This document shows, piece by piece, positions 42,642 to 53,127 of a stretch of DNA of 64,000 nucleotides (positions are counted from its first letter, which is position 1; every line of letters begins with the position of its first letter). Under the pieces are notes generated by a model. That model was not told where the DNA came from, did no database searches, and saw only the letters and a list, made by a program, of their open reading frames with translations. This stretch comes from Clostridiales bacterium (GTDB taxonomy: Bacteria; Bacillota; Clostridia; Clostridiales; Clostridiaceae): assembly GCA_012519845.1 (NCBI GenBank), contig JAAYPK010000073.1, positions 1-64,000 of the forward strand, written 5' to 3'. Both the position numbers and the translations under genes were made by a program.

Positions 42642-43493
42642 ATGATAAGAATAGTATCGGATTCATCAACACTTTATTCAATAAAACAAGCAGAGGAAAA
42701 GGGCTTTAGTATTGCACCTCTTAGTGTTACTATAAACAAAAGAACTTACAAAGAATTTGAAGATATAAATACTGTAGATTTTATTTCTATTATTAATGAA
42801 GGGTACATGCCTACATCATCACAACCATCTATAGGTGAAGTTTTGGATATTTATAATAAGTATCCAGAGGATGAAATAATAAATATATCAATGGCAGATG
42901 GTTTATCAGGAACATATAATTCTGCATGTACTGCAAAGAATATGGATAAAAATCCTGATCGTATAAATGTTATTAACTCAAAAACCCTTTGTGGACCACA
43001 AAGATATTTAGTAGAGTTAGCTGTTTCTTTAGTTAATAAAGGCTTAACAAGGGAAGAAATTATTAAGGAAATACATGAAATAGCTGAAACCTCAATATCG
43101 TTTTTAATTCCAAGGGACTTTGATTTCTTGGTTAGGGGAGGAAGATTATCACCTTTAGTTGGGAAAATAGGAAGTGCTATAAAGCTTGTGCCTGTTATGA
43201 CATTGTCTGAAGATAGTACAACTCTTGTTAAGTTCACTACAAAGCGTACTTTTAGAAAAGCTATAGGCAAAATATGTGATGTAATGCTAGAACATAATGT
43301 TGATAGTGGATATAAAATATATATATGTCATGGTAATGAAATAAGTTTGGCTGAGGAAGCCAAAAGTATTATACTTGAATATATAAAAAATGCAGATATA
43401 GAAATACATATGCTAGGTCCAGTGTTTACTACACAAGGTGGCCCAGGGTGTTTATCTATACAATTTATAAAAAAATATGAAGAATTAATTTAG
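42642..43493 (+). CDS. DegV family fatty-acid-binding protein
   Basis: 283 residues. DegV signature parts: RIVSDSSTL at the start, TSSQPSIGEVL, SGTYNSA, and RGGRLSPLVGKIGSAI. Members bind fatty acids (FakB type) and present them to the kinase FakA for incorporation into phospholipid. No fakA is in this window. Ribosome site AAGGAGAG. The DUF1836 gene follows after 21 bases and is likely cotranscribed. Confidence 0.88.
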   Translation: MIRIVSDSSTLYSIKQAEEKGFSIAPLSVTINKRTYKEFEDINTVDFISIINEGYMPTSSQPSIGEVLDIYNKYPEDEIINISMADGLSGTYNSACTAKNMDKNPDRINVINSKTLCGPQRYLVELAVSLVNKGLTREEIIKEIHEIAETSISFLIPRDFDFLVRGGRLSPLVGKIGSAIKLVPVMTLSEDSTTLVKFTTKRTFRKAIGKICDVMLEHNVDSGYKIYICHGNEISLAEEAKSIILEYIKNADIEIHMLGPVFTTQGGPGCLSIQFIKKYEELI

Positions 43494-43514
43494 AATGATA
43501 ATTAAGGAGAAGAT

Positions 43515-44027
43515 ATGTCAGTGGATGTTTTAAAAGAAGAATATTCAGAAATATTAAATTTTCATTGTCCAAGATTTAATGAATTGCCACATGTTTCATT
43601 ATATAAGGACCAAGTAATCTCATATATTGAAGATATATTAAAAGCAATTACTGTTAATAAGGAAGAAAAGTTATTAACACCAACAATGGTTAATAATTAT
43701 GTAAAACAGAAGCTTGTATCCCCTCCTAAGGCTAAAAGATATAATGAAAGACACTTAGCTTATTTAATTGTAGTTTGTGTTTTTAAACAAGTTTTTAGTA
43801 TACAAGAAATATGTAAGCTAATAGAAATTCAAATAGAAACTTATTCTGTGGAGGAAGCTTATGATTATTTTTGTACAGAACTTGAAAATATTTTAAAAGC
43901 AGTTTTTATTACTAGAGATTTTTCGAAACCAAGTTCAGCATCACAAATTACTTATGAAAGCGAATTATTAAGGTCAACAATAATGTGTTTTGCACATAAA
44001 TTATTTATTCAAAAGCAGATAAATTAG
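43515..44027 (+). CDS. DUF1836 family protein
   Basis: 170 residues, helical. DUF1836 pattern: LTPTMVNNYVKQKLVSPPKA resembles a MerR-like winged HTH, followed by KRYNERHLAYLIVVCVFKQV and SIQEICKLIE. Probably a DNA-binding protein. Located directly after degV in a pairing common in clostridia, it may regulate that gene or membrane lipid supply. Confidence 0.8.
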   Translation: MSVDVLKEEYSEILNFHCPRFNELPHVSLYKDQVISYIEDILKAITVNKEEKLLTPTMVNNYVKQKLVSPPKAKRYNERHLAYLIVVCVFKQVFSIQEICKLIEIQIETYSVEEAYDYFCTELENILKAVFITRDFSKPSSASQITYESELLRSTIMCFAHKLFIQKQIN

Positions 44028-44091
44028 TTTTTCAGAATAGGTCTAATTTTAAGTTATATTCATATATAAATAAATGAAAGGTGGGGTATAT

Positions 44092-44712
44092 ATGAAATAT
44101 GACAAATGGCCTTTAGAATATAAATATAAAGATTTAGAACCCTATATTGATAGAAAAACTGTAATGATACATTATACAAAGCATTTGCAAACTTATGTAA
44201 ATAATCTTAATAAAATACTGGAGGGTTATGAGGATTTTACAGATAACAAATCCTTAGAAGAAATATTATGGAATCCTTTAGAAATTCCTGAAGAAATAAG
44301 AAAAGGTGTAATAAATCAAGGCGGGGGAGTTGCAAATCATAATTTATATTTTTCTATTTTATCAAAGAAGGCTAAAAAAAGTCCCTGTGGTAATTTGTTG
44401 AAGGATATTAATAAAAAGTACGGGGATTTACAGGACTTAATTGAGGAAATATCAAATAAAGCTATTAGTGTTTTTGGATCAGGATATTCTTGGCTTGTTG
44501 TAAATGATAAATGTGATCTTGATATTATTACTACAGCAAATCAAGATTCACCTTTAAGTCTAAAAATGAAGCCTTTATTAACTATTGATGTATGGGAACA
44601 TGCTTATTATTTAAAATATAAAAATTTAAGAGCTGATTACGTTAAAAATATATGGAATGTAATTGATTGGAATAAAGTTGAAGAGAACTATAATAAAATA
44701 GTTAAAATCTAA
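44092..44712 (+). CDS. Fe/Mn superoxide dismutase family protein
   Basis: 206 residues. The four metal ligands are present: H27 (MIHYTKH), H83 (GGGVANHN), D166 and H170 (DVWEHAYY). The gateway Tyr35 and a Gln in ANQDSP are kept, the latter being the Mn-type position. Departures from the usual pattern are Tyr28 in HYTKH and a shortened mid region. ATG 44092 follows AAAGGTGGGG; an ATG six codons upstream has no site. It removes superoxide in the cytosol during oxygen exposure. Confidence 0.88.
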   Translation: MKYDKWPLEYKYKDLEPYIDRKTVMIHYTKHLQTYVNNLNKILEGYEDFTDNKSLEEILWNPLEIPEEIRKGVINQGGGVANHNLYFSILSKKAKKSPCGNLLKDINKKYGDLQDLIEEISNKAISVFGSGYSWLVVNDKCDLDIITTANQDSPLSLKMKPLLTIDVWEHAYYLKYKNLRADYVKNIWNVIDWNKVEENYNKIVKI

Positions 44713-44727
44713 AAAGTAAAGATATAA

Positions 44728-44770
44728 AAAAGCATTATTGTTTGTTTATAGTAACAAATAATGATGCTTT
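44728..44770 (+). terminator. Intrinsic terminator
   Basis: AAAGCAT-ATT..TTTGTT pairs with AACAAAT..AATGATGCTTT, followed by AATTTT; ends the SOD transcript. Confidence 0.7.
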
Positions 44771-44899
44771 AATTTTCATTACTGTTTTTGTAACAGCATA
44801 TTTTTTCTTATTTGCATCTATTTTAGATAAATGTTGATTTTAAATTATTATAAATAAAGGTAAAATTAGTATAGGGAAAACTAGAAAGAAGGAATAATA

Positions 44900-45766
44900 A
44901 TGTATGATTATCCATTATATAGACCACCAAGTGAAGGCAATAGCCTTATAATTCAAGTAACATTAGGATGTTCTCATAACAAATGTACTTTTTGTGGAAT
45001 GTATAAGAAAAAACAATTTAAAATTAAATCTTTAGAAGAAATAAAAAAAGATATAGATTTTTTTAGAAGTGAGTACAGTTATGTAGAAAAAATATTTTTA
45101 GCAGATGGAGATGCATTAATAATTAAATATTCAATTTTAGAAGAAATACTAAGTTATATAAATAAGGTATTTCCAGAATGTAAAAGAATAACATTATATG
45201 GTTCTCCTAAATCAATATTAATTAAAAGTGAAGAGGAATTGAAGAAATTAAAGAAATTAGGATTGTATATGATTTATATGGGGGTAGAAACTGGAGATGA
45301 GAGAGTCCTTAAAGATATTAATAAAGGGGTTACCACAAAGGAAATAATAGAAGCTGTTAATAAAGTAAAGTTAGCAGGAATTTTAGTATCAGCTACATTT
45401 ATTTTAGGAATTGGTGGAAAAACAAAAACAAAGGAGCATGCTATAAATACTGGTAAATTAATAAGTTTAATAGCTCCAGATTATGTGGGATTATTAAGTC
45501 TTATGGTAGAAGATAATACAGCACTTTACAAAAGTATTGTTGAAAATAAATTTACACTATTAAAGGATATGGAAGTTTTAGAAGAGCTAAAACTATTAAT
45601 TGAAAATATATGTACTAATGAAGAAATTATATTTAGATGTAATCATGGTTCAAACTATATAATGTTAAAAGGAATATTACCTAATAATAAAGAAAGATTA
45701 ATTAAGGAAGTAGAATTTTCCATGAAAAATAGTTTACTAAGAAATGAATATGAAAGAAGATTGTAG
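44900..45766 (+). CDS. Radical SAM protein (CX4CX2C subgroup)
   Basis: 288 residues. The cluster motif is GCSHNKCTFCGMYK, spaced CX4CX2C, not the standard CX3CX2C, as in a known clostridial/archaeal subgroup. A GVETGDERVL motif and VSATFILGIGGK follow along the TIM barrel. SAM should be cleaved reductively; the substrate is unknown. The start motif YPLYRPPSEGNSLIIQVTLG is typical. Ribosome site AAGAAGGA. Upstream of metH but separated by 119 bases. Confidence 0.82.
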   Translation: MYDYPLYRPPSEGNSLIIQVTLGCSHNKCTFCGMYKKKQFKIKSLEEIKKDIDFFRSEYSYVEKIFLADGDALIIKYSILEEILSYINKVFPECKRITLYGSPKSILIKSEEELKKLKKLGLYMIYMGVETGDERVLKDINKGVTTKEIIEAVNKVKLAGILVSATFILGIGGKTKTKEHAINTGKLISLIAPDYVGLLSLMVEDNTALYKSIVENKFTLLKDMEVLEELKLLIENICTNEEIIFRCNHGSNYIMLKGILPNNKERLIKEVEFSMKNSLLRNEYERRL

Positions 45767-45885
45767 GTTTTATTAAAAATATATGAAATATATGATAAAT
45801 TATATTGTAATAGCTATAAATCTTGTTAACAATGGTAATTAATTATATAATAAGTTTAGAAATTAATAAATAATAGGAGTAAAGA

Positions 45886-48800
45886 ATGAATAGGGGCAAT
45901 TTAATTAATATTTTAAAAGATAGAATTATAGTTTTAGATGGTGCTATGGGAACTAGTATACAAAAGTTTTCTTTAACTGAAGAAGATTTTAAAGGGGAAT
46001 TACTTAAAAATTCCACCAAGGATCTAAAAGGAAATAATGATTTGTTATCTATAACTAAGCCAGAAGTAATAAAAGAAATACATAGAAGATTTTTAGAAGC
46101 TGGAGCAGATATTATTGAAACAAATACTTTTAATTCAACTTCAATTTCTCAAGAAGATTATGATTTAGCTGATTTAGTATATGATTTAAATTATAAATCT
46201 GCAATACTTGCTAGAGAAGTTGCAGATGAATTTACAGTAAAAAATCCTGAAAAGCCAAGATTTGTAGCAGGTTCAATAGGACCAACAAATAAAACTGCTT
46301 CAATTTCACCTGATGTAGAAAATCCAGGCTACAGAAATATAAGCTTTGATGACCTTGTAAATGCTTATAAGGAACAAATAACTGCACTTATGGATGGAGG
46401 AGTAGATTGTTTACTGATTGAAACCATTTTTGATACATTAAATGCAAGAGCAGCTATATACGCAGCTAATTTGGTATATAGAGAAAAGAATAAAAAACTT
46501 CCAATAATGATATCAGGAACATTAACAGATAAGTCAGGTAGAACACTTTCAGGACAAAAGTTAGATGCCTTTGCACAGTCTATTAGAAATGAAAATGTTA
46601 TTTCAATTGGATTAAACTGTTCTTTTGGTTGTGCACAATTAATGCCATTTGTAAAGGAATTATCTAGAACTCAAGACCTGTATGTATCTGTTTATCCCAA
46701 TGCAGGATTACCTAACATTTTAGGACAATATGATGAGAGTCCAAGTGTAACTGCTGGATTTATTGAAGAACTTGCAAAAGATGGATATGTAAATATAGTT
46801 GGAGGATGTTGTGGAACAACTCCAGAGCATATTAGAGAAATTGCAAAAAGAGTAAATGGGCTAAAGCCAAGAGAAATACCTGAAATAAAAATAGAAAGTA
46901 TATATTGTGGACTTGAAAAAGTAACAAGTAGTAATGAAAATAATTTTATAAATATTGGTGAAAGAACAAATGTTGCGGGTTCAGCTAAATTTGCAAGGCT
47001 TATTAGGGAAAAGAAATATGAGGAAGCTTTATCTATTGCTAAGGAGCAAGTGGAGAATGGGGCACAAATAATTGATGTTAATTTTGATGATGGATTATTA
47101 GACAGTAAGAAAGAAATGGAGTATTTTTTAAGACTTATAGCTTCAGAACCAGATATATCTTCAAGACCTATAATGATAGATTCTTCAAGATGGGATGTAA
47201 TTGAAGCAGGATTAAAAAGTATTCAAGGTAAGCCGATAGTAAATTCTATATCTCTTAAAAATGGGGAAGAAGAATTTCTTAATCATGCATCAATTATTAA
47301 AGATTTTGGAGCAGCAGTAGTAGTAATGGCCTTTGATGAAGAAGGTCAAGCAGATACATATGAAAGAAAGATTAAAATATGTAAAAGAGCCTATGATTTA
47401 TTAGTAGATAAAATTAATTTTCCACCACAAGATATAATTTTTGATCCTAATATTTTGGCCATTGCAACAGGAATAGAAGAACATGATAATTATGCAGTAG
47501 ATTATATAAATGCTGTTAAATGGATAAAAGAGAATCTACCATATGCTAAGGTTTCTGGTGGTGTATCTAACTTATCTTTTTCCTTTAGAGGGAATAATAC
47601 AATAAGAGAAGCTATGCATTCAGTCTTTTTATATTATGCAATAGAAGCTGGTATGGACATGGGAATAGTTAACCCTGGAATGATTCAAATTTATGATGAT
47701 ATACCAAAGGATTTATTGTATTTAGTAGAAGATGTGGTTTTAAATAAACATAAGGATGCAGGAGAGCGATTATTAGAAAAAGCTGAATTTTACAAAAAGG
47801 ATAATGACAAAGTAGAATCAAATAAGAATTTATGGAGAGATAATAATTTAGATGAGAGACTTAGTTATTCTTTAGTAAAAGGTATAACAGAATTTTTAGA
47901 TGAAGATTTAGAGGAAGCAGTTAATAAGTATCCTAATGCACTAGAAATTATAGAAGGGCCTTTAATGAAGGGAATGACAAGAGTTGGAGACTTATTTGGA
48001 GATGGCAAAATGTTTCTTCCTCAAGTTGTTAAATCAGCTAGAGTAATGAAAAAGGCTGTAAGCTTTTTACTTCCTTATATTGAAGCCAATAAAAAAGAAG
48101 GAGAAAATTCAAAAGCAGGTAAAGTTCTATTAGCCACTGTAAAAGGTGATGTTCATGATATAGGAAAGAACATAGTTGGAGTGGTACTTGCATGCAATAA
48201 CTTTGAAATAATTGATTTGGGAGTTATGACACCTTGTGAAACTATTATTGAAACAGCCATAAAGGAAAAAGTAGATATTATAGGATTAAGTGGTCTTATT
48301 ACACCATCTTTAGATGAAATGATAAATGTAGCATCTGAAATGGAGAAAAGAGGGTTAAGAATTCCTATTATAATTGGAGGAGCAACAACTTCAAAAATGC
48401 ATACTGCTTTAAAAATTGACCCTAATTACAGTGGACCAGTGATTTATGGATTTGATGCTTCAAAAACAGTTGAAATATGTAAAAATCTATTACAAGCAAA
48501 TAAAGATGATTATGTAAGATCAATTAAAGAAGAGTATCAAGCTTTAAGAGAAAGCTACAATAAAGGAACAAGAAAAATGATAACTTTAGAAGAAGCAAGG
48601 GAGAAAAAGCTATCAATTGATTGGAATAATAGAGAAATAGTAACTCCAAACTTCTTAGGAGTAAAAGAAATAACTAATTACACAGTTTCTGATTTAAGAA
48701 AATATATAGATTGGACATTTTTCTTTATTGCGTGGGAAATGAAAAAGAAATATCCTGAAATCTTAGAAGATAAACAGTATGGAGAGGAAGCTAAAAAATT

Positions 48801-49542
48801 ATTTGATGATGCAAATAAAATGTTAGACTTACTTGAAGAAGAAAAAATTCTAAATCTAAAAGGTGTACTTGGAATATTTGAAGCAAATTCAAATGGAGAT
48901 AATATTGATATTTATAAAAATGGGGAAGTTATAGATACTTTTAATTTATTAAGACAACAGAAGGAGAATAATAAAGGAATTTATTTATGTCTTTCTGATT
49001 TTATAGCACCTAAAGAAAGTGGCAAAAAGGACTATGTAGGAGGCTTTGCAGTAACAGCAGGTTTAGGAATTAAAGAGTATGAGACTAAATTAAAAGAAAA
49101 AGGTGATGACTATAGCGCAATAATGCTTAAACTTTTATGCGATAGATTAGCAGAAGCCTTTGCTGAAAAATTACATGAAGATGTAAGGAAGAACTACTTT
49201 GGCTATAGCAAAAATGAAGAATTAACAATGAAAGAAATATTTGATGCTAAATATAGAGGAATAAGACCAGCTTTCGGATACTCTTCCCTTATTGATCAAA
49301 GTCAAATGAAGATATTATTTAACCTTCTTGATGTTGAAAATAATGTTGGAATTAAATTAACAGAAAGCTATATGATGGATCCAGTTTCTTCTGTATGTGG
49401 ATTATATTTTGCATCTGAAGATTCAAGATATTTTGATGCAAACATTATTGATAAAGATCAAGCAGTAGATTACGCTAAGAGATGTGGTATAACCTTAGAC
49501 GAATTAGAAAAAAGACTACCTGAGATTTTATCTTATAAGTAA
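45886..49542 (+). CDS. metH: Cobalamin-dependent methionine synthase
   Basis: 1218 residues, full four-module MetH. Homocysteine-binding barrel with the zinc cysteines C245 and C308/C309 (GGCCGT); pterin-binding barrel ([16 protein letters not shown]); cobalamin domain with lower axial ligand His757 in DVHDIGK, and [12 protein letters not shown]-terminal reactivation domain ([16 protein letters not shown]). It transfers methyl from methyltetrahydrofolate to homocysteine, the product of the metY enzyme. Ribosome site TAGGAG. No B12 or SAM riboswitch is seen in the 119-base leader. Confidence 0.95.
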   Translation: MNRGNLINILKDRIIVLDGAMGTSIQKFSLTEEDFKGELLKNSTKDLKGNNDLLSITKPEVIKEIHRRFLEAGADIIETNTFNSTSISQEDYDLADLVYDLNYKSAILAREVADEFTVKNPEKPRFVAGSIGPTNKTASISPDVENPGYRNISFDDLVNAYKEQITALMDGGVDCLLIETIFDTLNARAAIYAANLVYREKNKKLPIMISGTLTDKSGRTLSGQKLDAFAQSIRNENVISIGLNCSFGCAQLMPFVKELSRTQDLYVSVYPNAGLPNILGQYDESPSVTAGFIEELAKDGYVNIVGGCCGTTPEHIREIAKRVNGLKPREIPEIKIESIYCGLEKVTSSNENNFINIGERTNVAGSAKFARLIREKKYEEALSIAKEQVENGAQIIDVNFDDGLLDSKKEMEYFLRLIASEPDISSRPIMIDSSRWDVIEAGLKSIQGKPIVNSISLKNGEEEFLNHASIIKDFGAAVVVMAFDEEGQADTYERKIKICKRAYDLLVDKINFPPQDIIFDPNILAIATGIEEHDNYAVDYINAVKWIKENLPYAKVSGGVSNLSFSFRGNNTIREAMHSVFLYYAIEAGMDMGIVNPGMIQIYDDIPKDLLYLVEDVVLNKHKDAGERLLEKAEFYKKDNDKVESNKNLWRDNNLDERLSYSLVKGITEFLDEDLEEAVNKYPNALEIIEGPLMKGMTRVGDLFGDGKMFLPQVVKSARVMKKAVSFLLPYIEANKKEGENSKAGKVLLATVKGDVHDIGKNIVGVVLACNNFEIIDLGVMTPCETIIETAIKEKVDIIGLSGLITPSLDEMINVASEMEKRGLRIPIIIGGATTSKMHTALKIDPNYSGPVIYGFDASKTVEICKNLLQANKDDYVRSIKEEYQALRESYNKGTRKMITLEEAREKKLSIDWNNREIVTPNFLGVKEITNYTVSDLRKYIDWTFFFIAWEMKKKYPEILEDKQYGEEAKKLFDDANKMLDLLEEEKILNLKGVLGIFEANSNGDNIDIYKNGEVIDTFNLLRQQKENNKGIYLCLSDFIAPKESGKKDYVGGFAVTAGLGIKEYETKLKEKGDDYSAIMLKLLCDRLAEAFAEKLHEDVRKNYFGYSKNEELTMKEIFDAKYRGIRPAFGYSSLIDQSQMKILFNLLDVENNVGIKLTESYMMDPVSSVCGLYFASEDSRYFDANIIDKDQAVDYAKRCGITLDELEKRLPEILSYK

Positions 49543-49608
49543 AGGAATAAAGATAATAGCCTCATGAATATTTATCTAATAAATAAAATTATTTATTAGG
49601 AGATATTT

Positions 49609-50424
49609 ATGGGGTATTTTATTAAGGTAAATTCCAATGTGAAGCTTTATTTAGAAGATATTAATGAAAAAAGTGATAAGGTAATACTATTTCTTCATGG
49701 ATGGCCAGGTAGTCACAGACTTTTTGAATATCAAATTAGCTATTTTGCAAAGAAAGGATATAGATGTATTGGACTTGATCAAAGAGGTTTTGGAAATTCA
49801 GATAAGCCTTTAGAAGGATATGATTATGACACTTTATCTGATGATGTTAGATTTGTAATAGAAGAATTAGGATTAAAGGAAATTAATTTGGTAGGACACT
49901 CTACAGGAGGAGCTATTGCTGTAAGATATATGGCAAGACATAATGGATATGCAGTTTCAAAGCTTATACTTTGCGCAGCTGCGGTACCAAGCTTAATTAG
50001 AAGAACAGGTTTCCCTTATGGAATAAAAGAAGAGGTAGTAAAAGATATTATCAAAGAAACTTATTCTGATAGACCTAATATGCTTGAGGAATTTGGTAAA
50101 ATATTTTTTCATAAGAAAGTTAGTAAGGCATTTTCTGAGTGGTTCTTACAATTGGGCTTTCAAGCTTCTTTATTAGCAACTGCTGAAATTGCAAAGACAT
50201 GGTTAAATGAAGAAAAGCTATTTTGCGATGCTAGAGAAATTGAATGTGAAACATTAATTCTTCACGGTATTTATGATAAAGTTTGTTTATTTCAATTGGC
50301 AGAGCGGCAGAAAAAATTAATTAATAATTCCAGAATAATAAAGTTTGAAAAAAGTGGTCATGGATTATTTTATGATGAAAAAAATAAATTTATTAGAGAA
50401 TTAGAAAAATTCCTTTCAAATTAG
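49609..50424 (+). CDS. Alpha/beta hydrolase
   Basis: 271 residues. HGWPGS oxyanion motif, nucleophile elbow GHSTGG (Ser), Asp in GIYDKVC and the C-terminal His in KSGHGLF complete a catalytic triad. The N-terminal DQRGFGNSDKP motif is typical of haloalkane-dehalogenase/epoxide-hydrolase-like esterases. No signal peptide, so cytosolic. Starts 66 bases after metH; the relation is unclear. Confidence 0.88.
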   Translation: MGYFIKVNSNVKLYLEDINEKSDKVILFLHGWPGSHRLFEYQISYFAKKGYRCIGLDQRGFGNSDKPLEGYDYDTLSDDVRFVIEELGLKEINLVGHSTGGAIAVRYMARHNGYAVSKLILCAAAVPSLIRRTGFPYGIKEEVVKDIIKETYSDRPNMLEEFGKIFFHKKVSKAFSEWFLQLGFQASLLATAEIAKTWLNEEKLFCDAREIECETLILHGIYDKVCLFQLAERQKKLINNSRIIKFEKSGHGLFYDEKNKFIRELEKFLSN

Positions 50425-50430
50425 AATATA

Positions 50431-50476
50431 TTGACAAAAGGTAACTGGTTATGTATAATAAAAAGTAACTAGTTAC
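50431..50476 (+). promoter_or_regulatory. MarR-unit promoter with paired palindromic operators
   Basis: Consensus TTGACA (50431) and TATAAT (50454) with a 17-base spacer. GGTAACTGGTTA lies within the spacer and GTAACTAGTTAC lies just after the -10. Each is a near or perfect palindrome, and together they form a larger inverted repeat, so autorepression by MarR is likely. Confidence 0.8.
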
Positions 50477-50505
50477 CTTTTATATTTTGAAATGGAGATG
50501 ATAAG

Positions 50506-50970
50506 ATGAAAGATGAAGTTAGAGATTTGCAAGGCTTTATATATAGTAGAATATTTTTATTTTCAAACAAATTACAAATCATAGGAGATAAGTTTGATTT
50601 AAATATAACAACAAAGCAATGGTTTTTAATAGCTATTATACAAAGCTTTAATGATGAAGTTCCAACAATATCTATGATAGCTGAAAGACTTGGGAGCTCA
50701 AGACAAAATGTTAAAAAAATGGCCGCTATATTAGAAAAGAAGGGTTTTGTAGAAATTATTAAAGATAAAAATGATGGTAGAATACAAAGAGTTAAGGTAA
50801 CAGAATATTGTATTAATTATTTTAAGGAAAGAAAGGTTAAGGAAGAAATTTATATTGATGATTTGTTTCAGGGCTTTAATGAAGATATGATGAAGGACTT
50901 CTTTAATAGTATGCAGCTTTTGGAGGAGAATATTTTAAGAATGGAGCATAATAATGAAAGGAGTAGGTAA
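50506..50970 (+). CDS. MarR-family transcriptional regulator
   Basis: 154 residues. Winged HTH: VPTISMIAERLGSSRQNVKK followed by AAILEKKGFVEIIKDKND and the RIQRVKVTE wing. Helical flanks form the dimer. The promoter carries two palindromes, pointing to autoregulation. The next gene's ribosome site lies in its last codons, so the two are coexpressed. Confidence 0.88.
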   Translation: MKDEVRDLQGFIYSRIFLFSNKLQIIGDKFDLNITTKQWFLIAIIQSFNDEVPTISMIAERLGSSRQNVKKMAAILEKKGFVEIIKDKNDGRIQRVKVTEYCINYFKERKVKEEIYIDDLFQGFNEDMMKDFFNSMQLLEENILRMEHNNERSR

Positions 50971-50974
50971 AAAA

Positions 50975-51814
50975 ATGCTTATAGTTTTAGGAATAATAAT
51001 AGTTGCAATAATTATTTACTTTATGGTGCCTTATTCAAGGCTCAGAAATGATTTTAATTCAAATCTAGAAAAAAGTATTGCGTCTACTAAGGAAAATGAA
51101 AAGGACAGTACATATTCTATTGAAGATTTACCAGAAGCTATTCAAAAATTTTATAAATACACTGGGTTATTAAATAAGGTAGATAGTGACCATGTGAACT
51201 TTGAATTTAAAGATGCTGATTTTCTTAATATGAATATGAATAAAACTTTAAAAATAAATTATTCAGAGCATATTTTTGCATATGAGCCAGTAAGATTTGC
51301 TTTTATTGATTCATCTCTTTATGGTATCCCTTTTCAAGGATTAGATTCACTTATTAATGGGAAAGGCAATATGAAAGGCGTAGTTGCTAAAAACATTACT
51401 TTATTTGATGAAGGTGGAGAAGAAATGGACAAGGCAGCTCTTGTAACATGGCTTTCAGAAGTGATTTTTATGCCAGCAGAAATGTTAAGTGGAGATATTG
51501 AATTTGTAGAAATTGATAAAAATTCTATTGAAGTAGCTGTTAAATATAAGGATTTAAAAGTTAAGGGAATTTATAAGTTTTTAGATAATGGTGAATTAGT
51601 TGAATTTTCAACAAATGATAGAGCAATTAGTAAAAGTAATGGAAGCTATGAATATAGAAAATGGTCTGCAAATTTTTATGATTATAAGGATACAGAAGGA
51701 TTATTTTTACCAAATACACTTAAATCAAGTTGGTACTTTGATAATGATGTGGTAACATATTTTGATGGTAACAATGTAAAGTATACTTTTTTTAAAGGCT
51801 CTGTGTTAAACTAA
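50975..51814 (+). CDS. DUF6544-like membrane-anchored protein
   Basis: About 279 residues. One N-terminal membrane helix (MLIVLGIIIVAIIIYFMVPY) and an extracytoplasmic domain with IQKFYKYTGL, FAYEPVRFAFIDSSLYGIPF, and LYSLITWLSEV-like segment (AALVTWLSEVIFMPAEML) typical of DUF6544/DUF6920 proteins. Function unknown. ATG 50975 has AAAGGAG about a dozen bases upstream; a start at 50954 lacks a site. Presumably controlled by the MarR regulator. Confidence 0.7.
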   Translation: MLIVLGIIIVAIIIYFMVPYSRLRNDFNSNLEKSIASTKENEKDSTYSIEDLPEAIQKFYKYTGLLNKVDSDHVNFEFKDADFLNMNMNKTLKINYSEHIFAYEPVRFAFIDSSLYGIPFQGLDSLINGKGNMKGVVAKNITLFDEGGEEMDKAALVTWLSEVIFMPAEMLSGDIEFVEIDKNSIEVAVKYKDLKVKGIYKFLDNGELVEFSTNDRAISKSNGSYEYRKWSANFYDYKDTEGLFLPNTLKSSWYFDNDVVTYFDGNNVKYTFFKGSVLN

Positions 51815-51833
51815 TATTGAAAATTAAACTTGT

Positions 51834-51864
51834 AAAAGTGGACAAATATACTTGTCCACTTTGC
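51834..51864 (+). terminator. Intrinsic terminator
   Basis: AAAGTGGACAA / TTGTCCACTTT stem with a short AT loop; ends the MarR unit and may also serve the convergent remnant. Confidence 0.75.
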
Positions 51865-51911
51865 TTCTAAATCATAATATTTTAATGATTTTCACTAATT
51901 GAGTAACCTTA

Positions 51912-52163
51912 TTACTTCCTTCTATAATCATAAATTTCATCTTCTACCTGTAACTCTATTCCATTTATTTTAATAGTATCGTTACTTACCCATTGTATAT
52001 CTGCTTTATCACAACGATATTGCCAATAAATATTTTTAGTTTTGTTGTTTAAGTTATTTTTCAATGTTGCTAAAACTGAATAACTTGTTGTTGCCCCTCC
52101 GTTGTTTAAATAGGCACTCACTGTATAAGTTCCATCTGGAGAAGTTGATTCTGTAATATATTC
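51912..52163 (-). pseudogene. DUF5412-like protein, 5' truncated
   Basis: The open frame reads STSPDGTYTVSAYLNNGGAT, then NIYWQYRCDKADIQWVSNDT and DEIYDYRRK, the C-terminal domain of DUF5412-type proteins. Upstream the frame meets TAA at 52164, and another frame carries the likely preceding piece (DSFPKNWGMCEKNN). No membrane anchor or ribosome site remains. The gap to 52421 is AT-rich and holds only the promoter region of the next operon. Confidence 0.6.
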
Positions 52164-52421
52164 TTATTATTTTTTTCACACATACCCCAATTCTTTGGAA
52201 ATGAATCCATCTCCTATTATTAATAAACTACTTTCTTAATAATATATTTATTCATTACTTTATATTATTATATATTATTTATGGATAACAATTATGGAAA
52301 AAAATAAAATTTTATAAGTATTAGTCACTTTCTATATAAAGTATAAGTATTCGGAGATTTTTTATATATTTCCAAAATGATATAATATTTATAAAATATT
52401 GAAATAGAAGGTGAAATGTTT

Positions 52422-53123
52422 ATGTATAACATAGCAATTTGCGATGATGAGGTAAAAACTCTTGAAGATATGTCAACTACTATAAAAAATGAGTTTTCAA
52501 AACTAAGAATAGATGGAAAGTACTTTAGTACAAGCTATCCTGAAAAATTATTGGAAATATTAGATAAAGAGAATATAGATGTATTATTTTTGGATATTGA
52601 TATGCCTAAAATTACAGGGATGGATATAGGGGAATATTTGTTAAATACCGAAAAGGATATTTTATTAATATTTGTAACAAGTCACAATGCTTTAGTATAT
52701 AAATCCTTTAAATATCATCCTTTTGGGTTCATTAGAAAAGACTATTTCAATGAAGAGATTTCTCAGGTTATAGAAAGTATTTATTTAAAGTTTCAAGAAA
52801 AGATAGATTATATGACAATAAAAATTAATAATGAAATTATTAAAATAAAGCTTAGTGATATTTTATACTTTGAAGGAGAATCTAATTATGTTAATTTGTA
52901 TACCAAAAAAGAAAAGTATAGGTATAGGGATACATTAACAAGTCTTGAAGAAAATTTGCATAACAAAGGCTTTTTAAGAGTTCATAAAGGCTATTTAATA
53001 TCTGCAAAAGAAGTTTTTTTAATTAAGGGAAAAGAAGTTAAATTATACGATGGAACTATAATCCCAATAGGAAGATGCTATAGTGAAAGTACTAAAAAAG
53101 ATTTAATGAAATTTATGAGGTAA
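52422..53123 (+). CDS. LytTR-family response regulator
   Basis: 233 residues. Receiver domain with ICDDE, phosphoacceptor Asp in LFLDIDMPKITG, Thr in FVTSHN, and conserved Lys in FIRKDYF; C-terminal LytTR DNA-binding domain (ILYFEGESNYVNLYT, FLRVHKGYLIS). AgrA/VirR type. ATG 52422 follows AAGGTG; an ATG two codons earlier is too close to the site. The kinase gene begins four bases after the stop. Confidence 0.9.
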   Translation: MYNIAICDDEVKTLEDMSTTIKNEFSKLRIDGKYFSTSYPEKLLEILDKENIDVLFLDIDMPKITGMDIGEYLLNTEKDILLIFVTSHNALVYKSFKYHPFGFIRKDYFNEEISQVIESIYLKFQEKIDYMTIKINNEIIKIKLSDILYFEGESNYVNLYTKKEKYRYRDTLTSLEENLHNKGFLRVHKGYLISAKEVFLIKGKEVKLYDGTIIPIGRCYSESTKKDLMKFMR

Positions 53124-53127
53124 TTGA

